From JAKJEP01 sp964580995 (GTDB taxonomy: Bacteria; Planctomycetota; Phycisphaerae; Sedimentisphaerales; SM23-30): a stretch of 40,695 nucleotides of DNA. The stretch's first letter is position 1; every line of letters begins with the position of its first letter. The position numbers were made by a program, and so were the translations under genes. A model generated the notes under the pieces. The model did no database searches and had not been told where the DNA came from. It saw only the letters and a list, made by a program, of their open reading frames with translations. Shown piece after piece: positions 16,197-25,544 of the stretch. The stretch is from positions 1 to 40,695 of the forward strand of contig CAZOMV010000050.1 in NCBI GenBank assembly GCA_964580995.1, read 5' to 3'.

Positions 16197-17252
16197 ATGA
16201 ATCTCAGCCAAATAGGTATTAATACCCTCCAGGAAAGCTGGAAGATCCTGCTAGAGCTGGCGCCCTGGCTGCTGGTGGGGCTGTTGATAGCGGGAATTCT
16301 GCATGTTTTTTTGCCAGCAGGTTTCATCCACCGGCATCTGGGCGGGAGAAAATTCATCAATGTCTTCAAGGCGGTCGGCATGGGCTTGCCAATGCCCCTA
16401 TGTTCCTGCGGGGTCATCCCCGCCGCCATCGGCTTGAAAAAAGACGGCGCTTCCAACGGCGCGGCCATCGGTTTTCTCATCAGTACCCCCCAGACCGGCG
16501 TGGACTGCATCCTGGTGACAGCCGCTTTTTTAGGCTGGCCCTTTGCTATTTTCACGGTCTTCAGTACCCTGATCAGCGGCCTGTTCGGCGGTCTGCTGGT
16601 TAATCTTTTTGATGCCGGCGATCCTCTCGCCGCAGCACCGGTTGTGCAGAATAACTCCTGCTGCACCCACCACGAAAAACGTTCATGGAAAACCGTTTTC
16701 CAATTCGGCCTCGTCGAACTTCTCCGGGATTTCTATAAATGGTTAATCATCGGGATTCTGGTATCGGCCGTGATTTCTGTTTTCATTCCCGAAAATCACC
16801 TGGCTGAGATTCCCTGGACCCAGGGCCTCTCAGGAATGCTCCTCATGCTGGTCATATCCCTGCCTCTGTATATTTGTACCAACGCCTCCATTCCCTTGGC
16901 GGCCGCCCTGGTCACCGCCGGCATGTCGCCTGGTTCTGCCTTAGTCCTGCTTATGGCCGGACCCACCACCAATGCAGCGACCATGGGAGCGGTCTATCAT
17001 AGTTTCGGCAAAAAAGTCCTTATGATCTATCTAGCCACTGTGGCGGGCCTGAGTATCGCGCTGGGGCTTCTATTTGATAAACTCCCGATCAACGTCCACC
17101 GTGCCACGCAACACATACACGGCCAATCTGATTTTCTCTCTATCGCCGCCGCAATTGTTCTGCTGGGATTGTTAGCTTATATCTCAATCCAGGATCTACA
17201 GGCCCTATTCCACAAACATTCCAAACATGACTGCTGTGAACATGATAACTGA
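16197..17252 (+). CDS. SO_0444-type Cu/Zn efflux permease (UPF0718/ArsP-like)
   Basis: The 351-residue inner-membrane protein has two blocks of hydrophobic helices separated by a soluble loop. The first block holds LAPWLLVGLLIAGILHVF and GLPMPLCSCGVIPAAIGL, the diagnostic CSCGVIP motif, plus FLISTPQTGVD. The second block repeats the pattern with PLYICTNASIPLAAAL and LLMAGPTTNAATM. Metal-binding residues cluster in the central loop (SCCTHHEK) and at the C-terminus (HKHSKHDCCEHDN). The family is assigned to efflux of copper/zinc or related thiophilic species across the inner membrane. The gene has its own candidate promoter. Full length, no sign of decay. Confidence 0.88.
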   Translation: MNLSQIGINTLQESWKILLELAPWLLVGLLIAGILHVFLPAGFIHRHLGGRKFINVFKAVGMGLPMPLCSCGVIPAAIGLKKDGASNGAAIGFLISTPQTGVDCILVTAAFLGWPFAIFTVFSTLISGLFGGLLVNLFDAGDPLAAAPVVQNNSCCTHHEKRSWKTVFQFGLVELLRDFYKWLIIGILVSAVISVFIPENHLAEIPWTQGLSGMLLMLVISLPLYICTNASIPLAAALVTAGMSPGSALVLLMAGPTTNAATMGAVYHSFGKKVLMIYLATVAGLSIALGLLFDKLPINVHRATQHIHGQSDFLSIAAAIVLLGLLAYISIQDLQALFHKHSKHDCCEHDN

Positions 17253-17488
17253 TTTTTTTTGCCTTGTCATGCCCATCGGGAATATCTATCTTCCAACATT
17301 TTTAAAAAGCAAAGAACGATCGTTTCTTACTTTTCGACTAAAGCTTTGAGAGCAAGCGACCTTGTCTTAATGGAATTCTATCTCATTATTTTACAAGTAT
17401 TTATATAATAATAACTGTCGGTTTGACGTCGGTCTGGTTACTTGATACAATTTTGGAAACGGTATTTATATACAATTTGGATAAAAAA

Positions 17489-18430
17489 TTGGTCACAGCA
17501 ATAGGTTACGACGATATTTTCATACAACATCGCACCGGCAAACATCCTGAGCGGCCCGCCCGACTGGTTAGTATTGTGGAAAAGTTAAAAAAAGAGGTAT
17601 TATGGGATCGGCTGCTGCCGGTGGAAAAACGGGTGGATCCGGACATGTGGATTCGGCTGATTCATTCGGAGGCGTATATCGAAAGGCTGAAATCGGCCTG
17701 TGAAAATGAGCTGCCGTTTATCGATACCCCGGATTCGGCGATCTGCCGGGATTCCTATGAGGTGGCCCGGCAGGCGGTTTCGGTGACATTAGCGGCCTGC
17801 GATCAGGTCGTGGCAGGGGAGGCGCAGAACGGGTTTTGTGCCTTGCGTCCTCCGGGCCACCATGCCGAAGCGGACCGGTCGATGGGATTTTGTTTGTTTA
17901 ATAATGTGGCCATTGCCAGCCGATACTTACAAAAGCAGCATGGCTTGAAGCGGATATTGATCCTGGACTGGGATGTCCATCATGGCAACGGCACGCAGAA
18001 CAGTTTTCTGCGGGATGATACGGTGTTTTATTGCAGCCTGCATCAGCACCCGGCGACGTGTTTTCCGGGTACCGGCTGGCCCAATGAGTTCGGGGAAGGG
18101 ACGGGGCGTGGCTATACCCTGAACCTGCCGCTGGAGCCGGGGGCTGGGGATGAGGAGTTTTTAGAGTTATTTCGCGTCAATTTTTTGCCGATGGCACGAG
18201 AGTTCAGGCCTTCGTTTGTCCTGATTTCCGCCGGATTTGACGGGCACCGGAAAGATCCGCTGGCCCAGTTGAATTTGTCAGAAGAGGCGTATATACTGGC
18301 CGGCAGAGAGCTGAAACGGCTGGCGGAGGAATATTGCCAGGGCCGGCTTTTGTCTTTACTGGAAGGCGGTTATCAGTTAGGTGTATTAAGTCAGTGTGTG
18401 GCTGATCATATAAAGGTTTTGATGGAATGA
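17489..18430 (+). CDS. Histone deacetylase-like amidohydrolase (AcuC/HdaH class)
   Basis: The protein carries class II deacetylase motifs: HPERPARL near the start, CALRPPGHHAE with the catalytic His pair, GFCLFNNVAIA, the zinc-site strand ILDWDVHHGNGTQ, and later LISAGFDGH and SLLEGGY. Such enzymes are zinc-dependent and remove acetyl or similar groups from lysine or small polyamine-like substrates. The bacterial substrate is not shown by sequence. The start is uncertain. TTG 17489 is chosen because it gives the usual short lead (MVTAIGYDDIFIQH) to the HPERP motif and has GGA seven bases upstream. A TTG at 17423 would add 22 residues. It ends 22 bases before the DUF1573 lipoprotein gene. Confidence 0.88.
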   Translation: MVTAIGYDDIFIQHRTGKHPERPARLVSIVEKLKKEVLWDRLLPVEKRVDPDMWIRLIHSEAYIERLKSACENELPFIDTPDSAICRDSYEVARQAVSVTLAACDQVVAGEAQNGFCALRPPGHHAEADRSMGFCLFNNVAIASRYLQKQHGLKRILILDWDVHHGNGTQNSFLRDDTVFYCSLHQHPATCFPGTGWPNEFGEGTGRGYTLNLPLEPGAGDEEFLELFRVNFLPMAREFRPSFVLISAGFDGHRKDPLAQLNLSEEAYILAGRELKRLAEEYCQGRLLSLLEGGYQLGVLSQCVADHIKVLME

Positions 18431-18452
18431 TATATATTTGAGGTAATTCGAT

Positions 18453-19571
18453 ATGAAAAAAGGCTGGATGATTCTGAATGTGTTTTGTTTAGCGGCAGCT
18501 CTGGTAGCAGCCGGATGTACGGGGAAAGTCAAAAAAACCGATATTTCGGAACAACCGACAGAACCGGCGGTGGCCGAGGGAGAAAGTCCAACTCCTGCGG
18601 AAGTAACGGTGGTGGAAGGCCAACCGGCGGAAACCGAAATCCTTTCGAAGGAACATGGGCTGCTAACGGCCGATAAACTGGTGTATGATTTTGGTGAGTT
18701 GGATCCTAAAAAGAAATTTCAGGGAGAATATGTATTGAAAAATGAGGGGAAAGCGGCCCTGGAGATCGTGAATCCGGTGTGGAAAAGCTGCGGGTGTACG
18801 CAGTTGACACTGGATAAATATAAGCTGGAACCGGGGGAAACAGCGGTGATGAAAGTGGAATATACTTCCAATTCCAATCCGGGGGAAACGGAAAAAACCA
18901 TCCGGGTGGATGTGGTTCCGCCGGGTCAGCCGAAGTCCCTGACGCTGAAACTGAAGGCCCGTGTGATCCAGCATGTTCAGGCGGTTCCGGAGAAGCTGGA
19001 ATTTCAGATCCGGGATACCGCGGAGAATGCCAATACGGTCACGTTGAAAAGCATAGATGGCAGCGAGTTTTCCATCACCCGATTCAATAGCAGCGCCAAC
19101 GCGGTAGATGGAGTTTTTGATCCGGAGGTAAAAGCGGTGGAATTGAAGCTGCCCCTGAAGCTCAACATGGATAATTTGCGCAAGATTCAAAATGGGGTTC
19201 TCAATATTACCATCAATCACCCCAAAGTGGATTCGGTATCGATTCCCTTCAGCGTCCAGCCTCCTTTTACTACCTATCCCCGCACCCAGTTTTTCCGAGA
19301 TATGCAGCGGGAAAAAGTGGAAAAGGTACAGGTGACGGTGGTTTCCAATTATAATGAGCCTTTTGAAATCAGCGATCTGCGTAGTGAGAAGGGTTCGATC
19401 AAAGTGGTGAATAAAGCCAAAGACGAAAATACCGGCAGCTATAAAATCGATCTGGAGGTTACCGCTCCGGAAAAGGGAAATATTCTGAATGACTATTTGT
19501 ATATCGATATTGCCGGGCGTCCGGAAGACGTTCTGAAAGTCCATTGTTACGGCAGGATCAAAAAGGGGTAA
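18453..19571 (+). CDS. DUF1573 domain lipoprotein
   Basis: GAGG about nine bases before the ATG supports this start. The signal peptide ends in a lipobox (LVAAGC, Cys about 22), so the protein is probably anchored in the membrane facing the periplasm. After a Pro/Glu-rich linker, the DUF1573 domain (about 75-170) reads YDFGELDPKKKFQGEYVLKN, then the hallmark SCGCT and a segment with LEPGETAVMKVEYTS. An immunoglobulin-like beta fold is expected. The remaining about 200 residues are further beta-rich domains. DUF1573 proteins are frequent in Planctomycetota and Bacteroidota envelopes; no biochemical role is established. The next gene (multihaem protein) starts 41 bases downstream, suggesting an operon. 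Confidence 0.88.
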   Translation: MKKGWMILNVFCLAAALVAAGCTGKVKKTDISEQPTEPAVAEGESPTPAEVTVVEGQPAETEILSKEHGLLTADKLVYDFGELDPKKKFQGEYVLKNEGKAALEIVNPVWKSCGCTQLTLDKYKLEPGETAVMKVEYTSNSNPGETEKTIRVDVVPPGQPKSLTLKLKARVIQHVQAVPEKLEFQIRDTAENANTVTLKSIDGSEFSITRFNSSANAVDGVFDPEVKAVELKLPLKLNMDNLRKIQNGVLNITINHPKVDSVSIPFSVQPPFTTYPRTQFFRDMQREKVEKVQVTVVSNYNEPFEISDLRSEKGSIKVVNKAKDENTGSYKIDLEVTAPEKGNILNDYLYIDIAGRPEDVLKVHCYGRIKKG

Positions 19572-19612
19572 GCAAGATTTCCGGCAAAAAAGTTAAAGGA
19601 AACAGGCAATAC

Positions 19613-21097
19613 ATGAGATTCCATTTTTGGCAACCCTGTGTGGTTCTGTTGGTTGTCCTGCTGCTGATATGGCCGCATGGGGTCAGCGATGGGAATTCCA
19701 CGCCGGTGGATCCACTGGTTCAAAATCAGGGGGCAGATGTTATTGCCGTCGAAACCAAAATAGAGAAACCCCAGCCTCCTTCCGGTTTTGTTTTGTTATT
19801 TACCGGCAATTGGCTGGGGCAGATCGAGCCGTGCGGGTGTTCCGAAAAACAGTTGGGGGGCATTGATCGCCGCAATCCCATTCTCAACGCCATCCCCACC
19901 TCCTCCCGCTTGCTGGTGGATGCCGGGCCGCTGGTTGATTTTGATGATAAAGAGAAACAGCAGTCGCAAGCCCAATCGCAATTGAAATTTGAAACATTTC
20001 TCTTTAGTCTGAAACACCTGAAATATGATGCGATTTGCCTAAGTGGCGATGAATTGCTGATTAAAAATGAGATGAAACTTTCCGATCATTCACCGCTGGT
20101 AGTGACCAACATGAAAGAAGAAGCCCGGGAAAAATTCGGGGCGCTGGGCTATCTGGAAAAAACGCTGGTGGTGGGGGAGCATCGACTGGATTGTCTGGTT
20201 CTGTCGCTGGCCCGGGAGCTATCCTCTTCTGCCCCGGATCATCAGAAAAAGCTGCTGCAGTTGCAGGAGTCGGTGACTGCGGTGAAGGGGATGCTGGTTT
20301 CCCGGCAAATTGATCCGGAAGAAGCGGCACCGAATAAATTGATCGTGGTGACCATGTCTGAAAAGAACAAGGGCCTGGCGGAGAAGCTGCAGCAGATACC
20401 GGCGATTGATGTGATTGTCACGTTGGGGGCGGCGGATGAACCGGAAAAATGCGAAACGAAGACCGGGCCGGTTATGGTTACTACCGGTCGAATGGGTAAA
20501 TATATTACGCGCATCGATGTGCCGCTTACCTATGCCGGGGAATCCGGGCAACTGTACTTTAAACAGATTGCGATTGAGGAAGAATTTGAAAAAGACCCGG
20601 TAATAGTCAGCCGCATCGATGATTATCAGTTGCAGATGCAGATGGAACAACTGGTGGAGGATGAAACGAAGATTGTTCGTCAGTCGCTGGAGGGGGGCAA
20701 CCGGTTTGTGGGTAATGCCTCGTGCGGCGCGGCAGACTGCCATGAAGAGATATACAAGAAGTGGCGTGAGTTTCGGCATGGTTATGCTTTGGCGACTTTG
20801 GAAAAAGTGAATCGCCAATACGATCCCACCTGTGTCGCCTGCCATACGGTAGGCATGGCGTATGAAAGCGGATACCGGTCGCGGGAGAAAACGCCCAATT
20901 TGGCGGATGTGGGGTGCGAGATGTGCCACGGGCCGGGTGAGAAACATGAGCAGGATGTGTATGAGGAATACGAGGTTATCTTTACCTCCTGCGAGCAATG
21001 CCACGACCACGAATCCAGCCCCAAATTCGAGAAAGAACGGGTGGATTATTTTAAAAAGATCGAGCACTGGACCGAGCCGCGAGAGTATTGGGAATAG
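19613..21097 (+). CDS. Secreted protein with 5'-nucleotidase/phosphoesterase-like domain and multihaem cytochrome c tail
   Basis: ATG 19613 (MRFHFWQPCVV) is preferred. The longer ORF start overlaps the previous gene, and this Met directly precedes a signal-anchor segment (VVLLVVLLLIWP). Residues about 45-350 resemble the planctomycete phosphoesterase-like domain, with FTGNWLGQIEPCGCSEKQLG and GIDRR. The C-terminal about 120 residues form a c554-type cytochrome region with four haem-binding candidates: CGAADCH (an unusual CX4CH), CVACH, CEMCH and CEQCH. Several additional His residues (RHGYA, HGPGEKH) could be distal ligands. It is likely periplasmic and acts in electron transfer. It is probably cotranscribed with the DUF1573 gene. 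The reaction is unknown. Confidence 0.85.
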   Translation: MRFHFWQPCVVLLVVLLLIWPHGVSDGNSTPVDPLVQNQGADVIAVETKIEKPQPPSGFVLLFTGNWLGQIEPCGCSEKQLGGIDRRNPILNAIPTSSRLLVDAGPLVDFDDKEKQQSQAQSQLKFETFLFSLKHLKYDAICLSGDELLIKNEMKLSDHSPLVVTNMKEEAREKFGALGYLEKTLVVGEHRLDCLVLSLARELSSSAPDHQKKLLQLQESVTAVKGMLVSRQIDPEEAAPNKLIVVTMSEKNKGLAEKLQQIPAIDVIVTLGAADEPEKCETKTGPVMVTTGRMGKYITRIDVPLTYAGESGQLYFKQIAIEEEFEKDPVIVSRIDDYQLQMQMEQLVEDETKIVRQSLEGGNRFVGNASCGAADCHEEIYKKWREFRHGYALATLEKVNRQYDPTCVACHTVGMAYESGYRSREKTPNLADVGCEMCHGPGEKHEQDVYEEYEVIFTSCEQCHDHESSPKFEKERVDYFKKIEHWTEPREYWE

Positions 21098-21106
21098 TCC
21101 CTTTTT
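21090..21106 (+). terminator. Weak hairpin plus T-run at the end of the cytochrome gene
   Basis: GGGA and TCCC (21090-21093 and 21098-21101) can form a four-pair stem overlapping the stop codon, followed by TTTTT and another T-run. The stem is short for an intrinsic terminator, but the position at the end of a gene fits. Confidence 0.25.
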
Positions 21107-21250
21107 GCTTTTTCGATTATTGGTGTTCTTTTGTGGGATACTCACCAGGAATACGTCCTATAACTAAAGATTATTAGTGGGAATTGACGAATAGAATTGC
21201 AGTTATAGTGTGCTGATTCGTTGCCAATTAGTGGTTTTTAGTAGAAAAAC

Positions 21251-23902
21251 ATGAGAAAATTCGTCCTGGAATATATACGATTTGTCTTGTTTTTTCTGCT
21301 AGTAGGTGGTTTTTGTGTTGTTTCGGAGGCTTCCACCTGGCAGGTGGGCGGCGGCGGGGATTTTACCAGCATTCAAGCGGCGCTGAGTGATCCCAATGTT
21401 GTTGATGGTGATATAATAGTAGTGGCTGAGGGTATTTACTATGAGAACATCGATTTTCTAGGTAAGGCGGTGACGCTGAGCAGTGCCGATCCGAACGATC
21501 CGAACGTAGTGGCGGCTACAATCATTGACGGAAGCCAGCCAGCCGATTCGGCATATGCTAGCGTGGTGAGTTTTCGGAATGGGGAAGGGCGGGATTCAGT
21601 TTTGACCGGATTTACCTTGCGGAATGGCAAGGGAACCTATGCCGGGAGCAACAGCTTTGGCGGCGGAGTGTTATGTCTGGGAACCAGCCCGACCATAACC
21701 AAATGCGTCATTACCGGGAATACCACCACTCATATGGGTGGGGGTATTCATTGTGAAGCGAAAGCCGGGCCGTATCTTAGTAATTGTACGATCAGTCAGA
21801 ATAGTGCGACCAATCGCGGGGGCGGGATTCAATGCACTCTTTCAACGGTAACGTTGGAAAATTGTATTATTAGGGGAAATCAGAGTAAAAATGGGGGGGG
21901 AATATGCCTGTATAATGTTTCTGATGAAAATGTGATCCGTAAAACCAGTATTGTTAGTAATACCGGGGATTTATACGGGGGTGGAATCTATTGTTACAAA
22001 AGCAAAGTATCCCTTTATGATTCGATAGTATCTACCAACAGTTCTCCCGGTGGCGGCGGGATTTATTTATACTCTCAAAGTTCAGGGACCTTCCGGAATA
22101 CCATTTTTTCCGGGAATCGGGCTGCCAATGGGGGCGGATTATTTTGCAGCAGTTCCAGCAGCCCGGTGCTGACCTATTGCGTGATAGCAGGGAATTATGC
22201 ATCTGCGGACGGAGGTGGGCTGCGTTGCCTTTCATTAAGTAATCCGGAAATAAGAAATTGTATATTCTGGCAGAATAAGCCGCAGCAGATTTCTAAGGTT
22301 ACTTCCACGCCGTAGATTCAGTATTGTTTTGTGCAAAATGGCTGGGGTACGGCTGGGGATCATAATATTCCGTTTAACCAGCCGGGTTTGGATCCGAATT
22401 TTATATTGGAGGGAAGCTGGGATCCCAACACGAACTGGGTAGAGACGGATTTTGGGAGAAATGGAAGTACAGCCTACCATTTGGAGTCGGATTCGCCCTG
22501 TGTGGATCAGGGGGATCCTAATTTACCGCCGAATGCAGATGAGGAAGATATAGACGGCCAGCCGCGGTTTTGCGGCTATGGGGTGGATATGGGAATTGAC
22601 GAAACAAGCCCGGAGAAAAGGGTTTACAATACTGATAGCGAAGTATGGTATGCAACCATACAAAGTGCCATTGATGCGGCGGAGCCGACTGAGGAACTGA
22701 TAGTGGATCCGGGGCGGTATCTGGAGAATATTCTTTGTCAGAGGCAGATAGTAGTACGCAGTGTGGATCCGAATCAATCCGATTTTGTGGCGGCGACGAT
22801 TCTGGATGGCAGCGGCAACATGGATGCGACGGTTACTTGTATTGGGATTGAAGGCTCCGAAAATATTGAAATAAAAGGATTTACTATTATGGGCGGCAGT
22901 GGTTCGTTAGCGCAGACGGGGGGTGGGATGTTTTGTATGTATTGCAAGCCAGCGATTCGTAAATGCGTGATTAACGGCAACCAGGCAAGTATGGGCGGCG
23001 GGGTTGGGTGTCTGTATGCCACTCCGACGATAAGCCACTGTATTATAAGCAATAATGATTGTGCAACTTTAGATCCACAGGGAAGCGGTGGCGGGTTATA
23101 TGTACTTCGTTGTGAAAATGCTGTGATTGAGAATTGTCTGATGACGGGGAATCGAGCGAATGTATTGGGGGGAGCGATACTTAGCGTAGATTCGATTGGA
23201 GTCGATGTCAATTTTTGTACGCTATCAGGCAACCGAACTCCGGAGGAAGGATCGGGGTTGGGAATAATGAATTGTCAAGAGGTTACGATCAGCAACAGCA
23301 TATTGTGGGGGAACAGTAATGATTCGGCATTTATAGGTAATCCAGACGAACTGGTGGTAAGTTATTGTGATATAGAGGGTGGTGCGGGTGGTTTGGGGAA
23401 TATGGCGGTGGATCCGGTGTTTGTGGAGGCAGGCAGATGGGATGATAACGGGACGGAGGAGGATTTGACGGATGATTTTTGGGTGGAGGGGAATTATCAA
23501 TTGCAGTCGCAAGTTGAGTATTGGGATGAGGTTACGGGAGGTATGAAGACGGACCCCAATACCAGTCCGTGTATTGATGCTGGGAATCCGGGGTGGCCGG
23601 CGGAGGGGGAGGATAGTGATGGGGAATTGTATCCGGGGGAGAATGTGCGAGTGAATATGGGGCATTTGGGGAATACCAATATGGCAAGGAAGGGGCCGTC
23701 GGGGTGGGGGAAACGGGCGGATTTGAATAATGATGGAGTGGTGCAACTGTCGGACTGGGCGTTATTTATGGGAAAATGGCAAGCAGAGGGAGAGTCCTAT
23801 AACTATGGAGATATGAGCTGGGATGGGGTGGTGGATGTGGGGGATGGAGTTATTATGGCTGAAAATTGGCTGGGGGAGACGGGGTGGTATTCGAGAGAGT
23901 AA
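21251..23902 (+). pseudogene. Secreted right-handed beta-helix protein with dockerin-like tail, interrupted by in-frame TAG
   Basis: The frame is open from ATG 21251 to TAA 23900-23902 except for one TAG at 22313-22315. The sequence runs on smoothly across it (KVTSTP, stop, IQYCFVQNGWGTAGDHN), as in intact relatives where the segment leads into DPNF. The N-terminus has a signal peptide (FVLFFLLVGGFCVVSEA). Two beta-helix blocks follow, each introduced by an SIQAAL/TIQSAIDAA segment and carrying GGG-rich rungs such as GNTTTHMGGGIHC. The end (DLNNDGVVQLSD … DMSWDGVVDVGD) is a paired EF-hand, dockerin-like module. The GTG at 22331 lacks a ribosome-binding site. Either one substitution (GAG or CAG to TAG) inactivated the gene, or the stop is read through. 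Confidence 0.75.
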
Positions 23903-23997
23903 TTTTTGCCTGGGTTTTTTGACTGTAGATTTTATTTTGCAAGGATTTACAGTTATAGAAGTAAGGGGTTTCCGGTCGATAAAATATAGTATTTGTA

Positions 23998-24031
23998 CCG
24001 GAAAAAGTGGAACAGATGGGGGTTTTTCCGG
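23998..24031. promoter_or_regulatory. 9-bp inverted repeat upstream of the secretion operon
   Basis: CCGGAAAAA (23998-24006) and TTTTTCCGG (24023-24031) are perfectly complementary with a 16-base loop. It sits in the 250-base region between the beta-helix gene and the GspC-like gene; a third TTTCCGGTC copy lies at about 23970. It could be a regulatory hairpin or operator. It lacks the T-run of a clear terminator for the plus strand. I see no other convincing signal in this spacer. Confidence 0.35.
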
Positions 24032-24152
24032 TCTAAAACGGTGTGTAAAAGTGTGATAAAGTTATCGTGTTTATATAAAAAACCAGTGTAAAACTGAAGA
24101 AAAGTATGACCTTTTCGAGTAAAAAACGAACAATTTGCAGGTGGTTAGTTCG

Positions 24153-25463
24153 GTGACAAAACGGATATGGTATGTGAACTATGGGCTATTTTTGGCATCG
24201 GCGCTGGTGGTGGCAGTCGGTCTGATTCGATTGTTTGGGAGTGATTTTGGCACGGCCCTGGAGGGGTCGGAAATAATATCCGGTTCTGAGGAGAATACCG
24301 GATTGGCGGAAGCCGGAGCGGCTGGGGGGGAGAGGGCAGAGTCGCCATTGGTATTGGCGGCCCAGAAGTATGCGTGGGTGATGAACCCGCCGCCACCGCC
24401 GCCGCGGACGAAGACGCCGCCGACGGTACCGCAGGATTTGAAGGTGACGGGGCAGACCAAGGATACGGTATCGCTAACGTGGGCAGCGGCCGGTAAGGCG
24501 GCGGAGGCGGATCCGGAAGTCAAGGGATACAAGGTTTATCAGAATGGCGCGGTACGCAAGACGGTGACGGGTACGGAGTTCAAGGATGAGGGGCTGGCAG
24601 CGGAGACGGAATACAAGTACACGGTCAGCGCCATCAATGCGATGAATGATGAATCGGAGGTATCGGCGGAGGTGGCGGCCAAGACGGAGAAGGCCCCGCC
24701 GCCCCGGCCGCCGTCGGTGCCGCAGGAAGTGAAGGTGACGGCCAGTACGTATAATTCGGTGACGCTGAGCTGGCAGCCGTCGGTGAAGATGGAGGAGGGG
24801 CATCCGGAAGTTAAAGGGTATAAGATTTACCAGAATGGCACGTTCCGCAAGGAAGCGGCTGGGACGGAGGATACGGATACGGGATTGAATCCGGAAACGG
24901 AATACCGCTACACGGTAACGGCGGTGAATGCGGAAAATGATGAGTCGGCAGCGAGTGCGGAAGCGGTGGTGCGGACGGAGAAAGCACCGGTCCCCAAGCC
25001 GCCGGATCCGGCATTTACGCTGAAAGGGTCGGTAGTGATTGGTGAGGGGGGCGGGTACGCGATCTTGAAGCTGGCGAGCAAGAATTTTCCGCAGGTGGCG
25101 GCGGCGGGGGAAGTGATTGAGAATTATAAGCTGGTGCGGATCGCGGATGGAGCAGTGGAGTTGGAGCGGGAAGGGTACAAGTATGGTCTGGAGGTACCCA
25201 AGCCGCAGCCGGGCAAGATGCCGGTACCGCCGACAGCGGGAGTACCGGGGCCGCCAGTACCGGGGGTAGGGAATCAGCCGGGAGTGCCGCCGACCCAACC
25301 GACCCGACCCAGCCGTATCCGGCCAACCCGGCCAACCCGGTCAATCCAGCCAACGCAACCCAATCCGGCGAATCCGGTGAATCCGATCAATCAGTTTAAC
25401 CCGACCAACCCGACCAACCCGACCAGCCCGACCAACCCGGTTGTGCCGCCTGAGCCGAAGTAA
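24153..25463 (+). CDS. GspC-like type II secretion inner-membrane protein with two FN3 domains
   Basis: GTG 24153 is chosen because AGGTGG lies eight bases upstream. The order is: transmembrane anchor (YGLFLASALVVAVGLIRLF, about 8-27), Pro-rich linker (PPPPPP), two fibronectin type III domains (about 90-180 and 185-280; each with KGYKxYQNG and TEYxYTVxAxN), a domain of about 60 residues (FTLKGSVVIGEGGGYAILKL … VELEREGYKYGLEV), and a Pro/Asn/Thr tail. The small domain resembles the GspC homology region, which binds the GspD N-terminal ring. With a single N-terminal helix and position before gspD, a GspC function is likely. FN3 domains are not part of ordinary GspC. Assignment by architecture and context. 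Confidence 0.7.
   Translation: MTKRIWYVNYGLFLASALVVAVGLIRLFGSDFGTALEGSEIISGSEENTGLAEAGAAGGERAESPLVLAAQKYAWVMNPPPPPPRTKTPPTVPQDLKVTGQTKDTVSLTWAAAGKAAEADPEVKGYKVYQNGAVRKTVTGTEFKDEGLAAETEYKYTVSAINAMNDESEVSAEVAAKTEKAPPPRPPSVPQEVKVTASTYNSVTLSWQPSVKMEEGHPEVKGYKIYQNGTFRKEAAGTEDTDTGLNPETEYRYTVTAVNAENDESAASAEAVVRTEKAPVPKPPDPAFTLKGSVVIGEGGGYAILKLASKNFPQVAAAGEVIENYKLVRIADGAVELEREGYKYGLEVPKPQPGKMPVPPTAGVPGPPVPGVGNQPGVPPTQPTRPSRIRPTRPTRSIQPTQPNPANPVNPINQFNPTNPTNPTSPTNPVVPPEPK
25401..25436 (+). repeat. Tandem 9-bp repeat encoding Asn-Pro-Thr runs
   Basis: Four copies of CCGACCAAC (the third reads CCGACCAGC) are in tandem. They lie inside a longer low-complexity stretch (about 25280-25445) of related CCAACC units that encodes the Pro/Thr/Asn tail of the GspC-like protein. 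Such repeats can change length by slippage. Confidence 0.8.
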
Positions 25464-25544
25464 GTAAAAAAATGAGAAGGAAAGAAGCATTTAAAATTTC
25501 AGATTTGAGATAAAGAGGAAAAGAATTTGAGAATGGAAAGAGTT

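Noticed and set aside
17315..17335. CGATCG palindrome with AAAGAA/TTTCTT flanks upstream of the deacetylase-like gene
   Set aside because: The outer arms do not pair exactly, and nothing links it to a promoter or known operator.
21184..21211. TTGACG…TAGTGT as promoter of the beta-helix gene
   Set aside because: The -10 match is poor, and the better TATAGT is only 14 bases from the -35 box, so it is too weak to list as a feature.
22331..23902. Second half of the beta-helix protein as an independent gene starting at GTG 22331
   Set aside because: There is no ribosome-binding site or signal peptide, and the frame and family pattern continue directly from the upstream half across one TAG.
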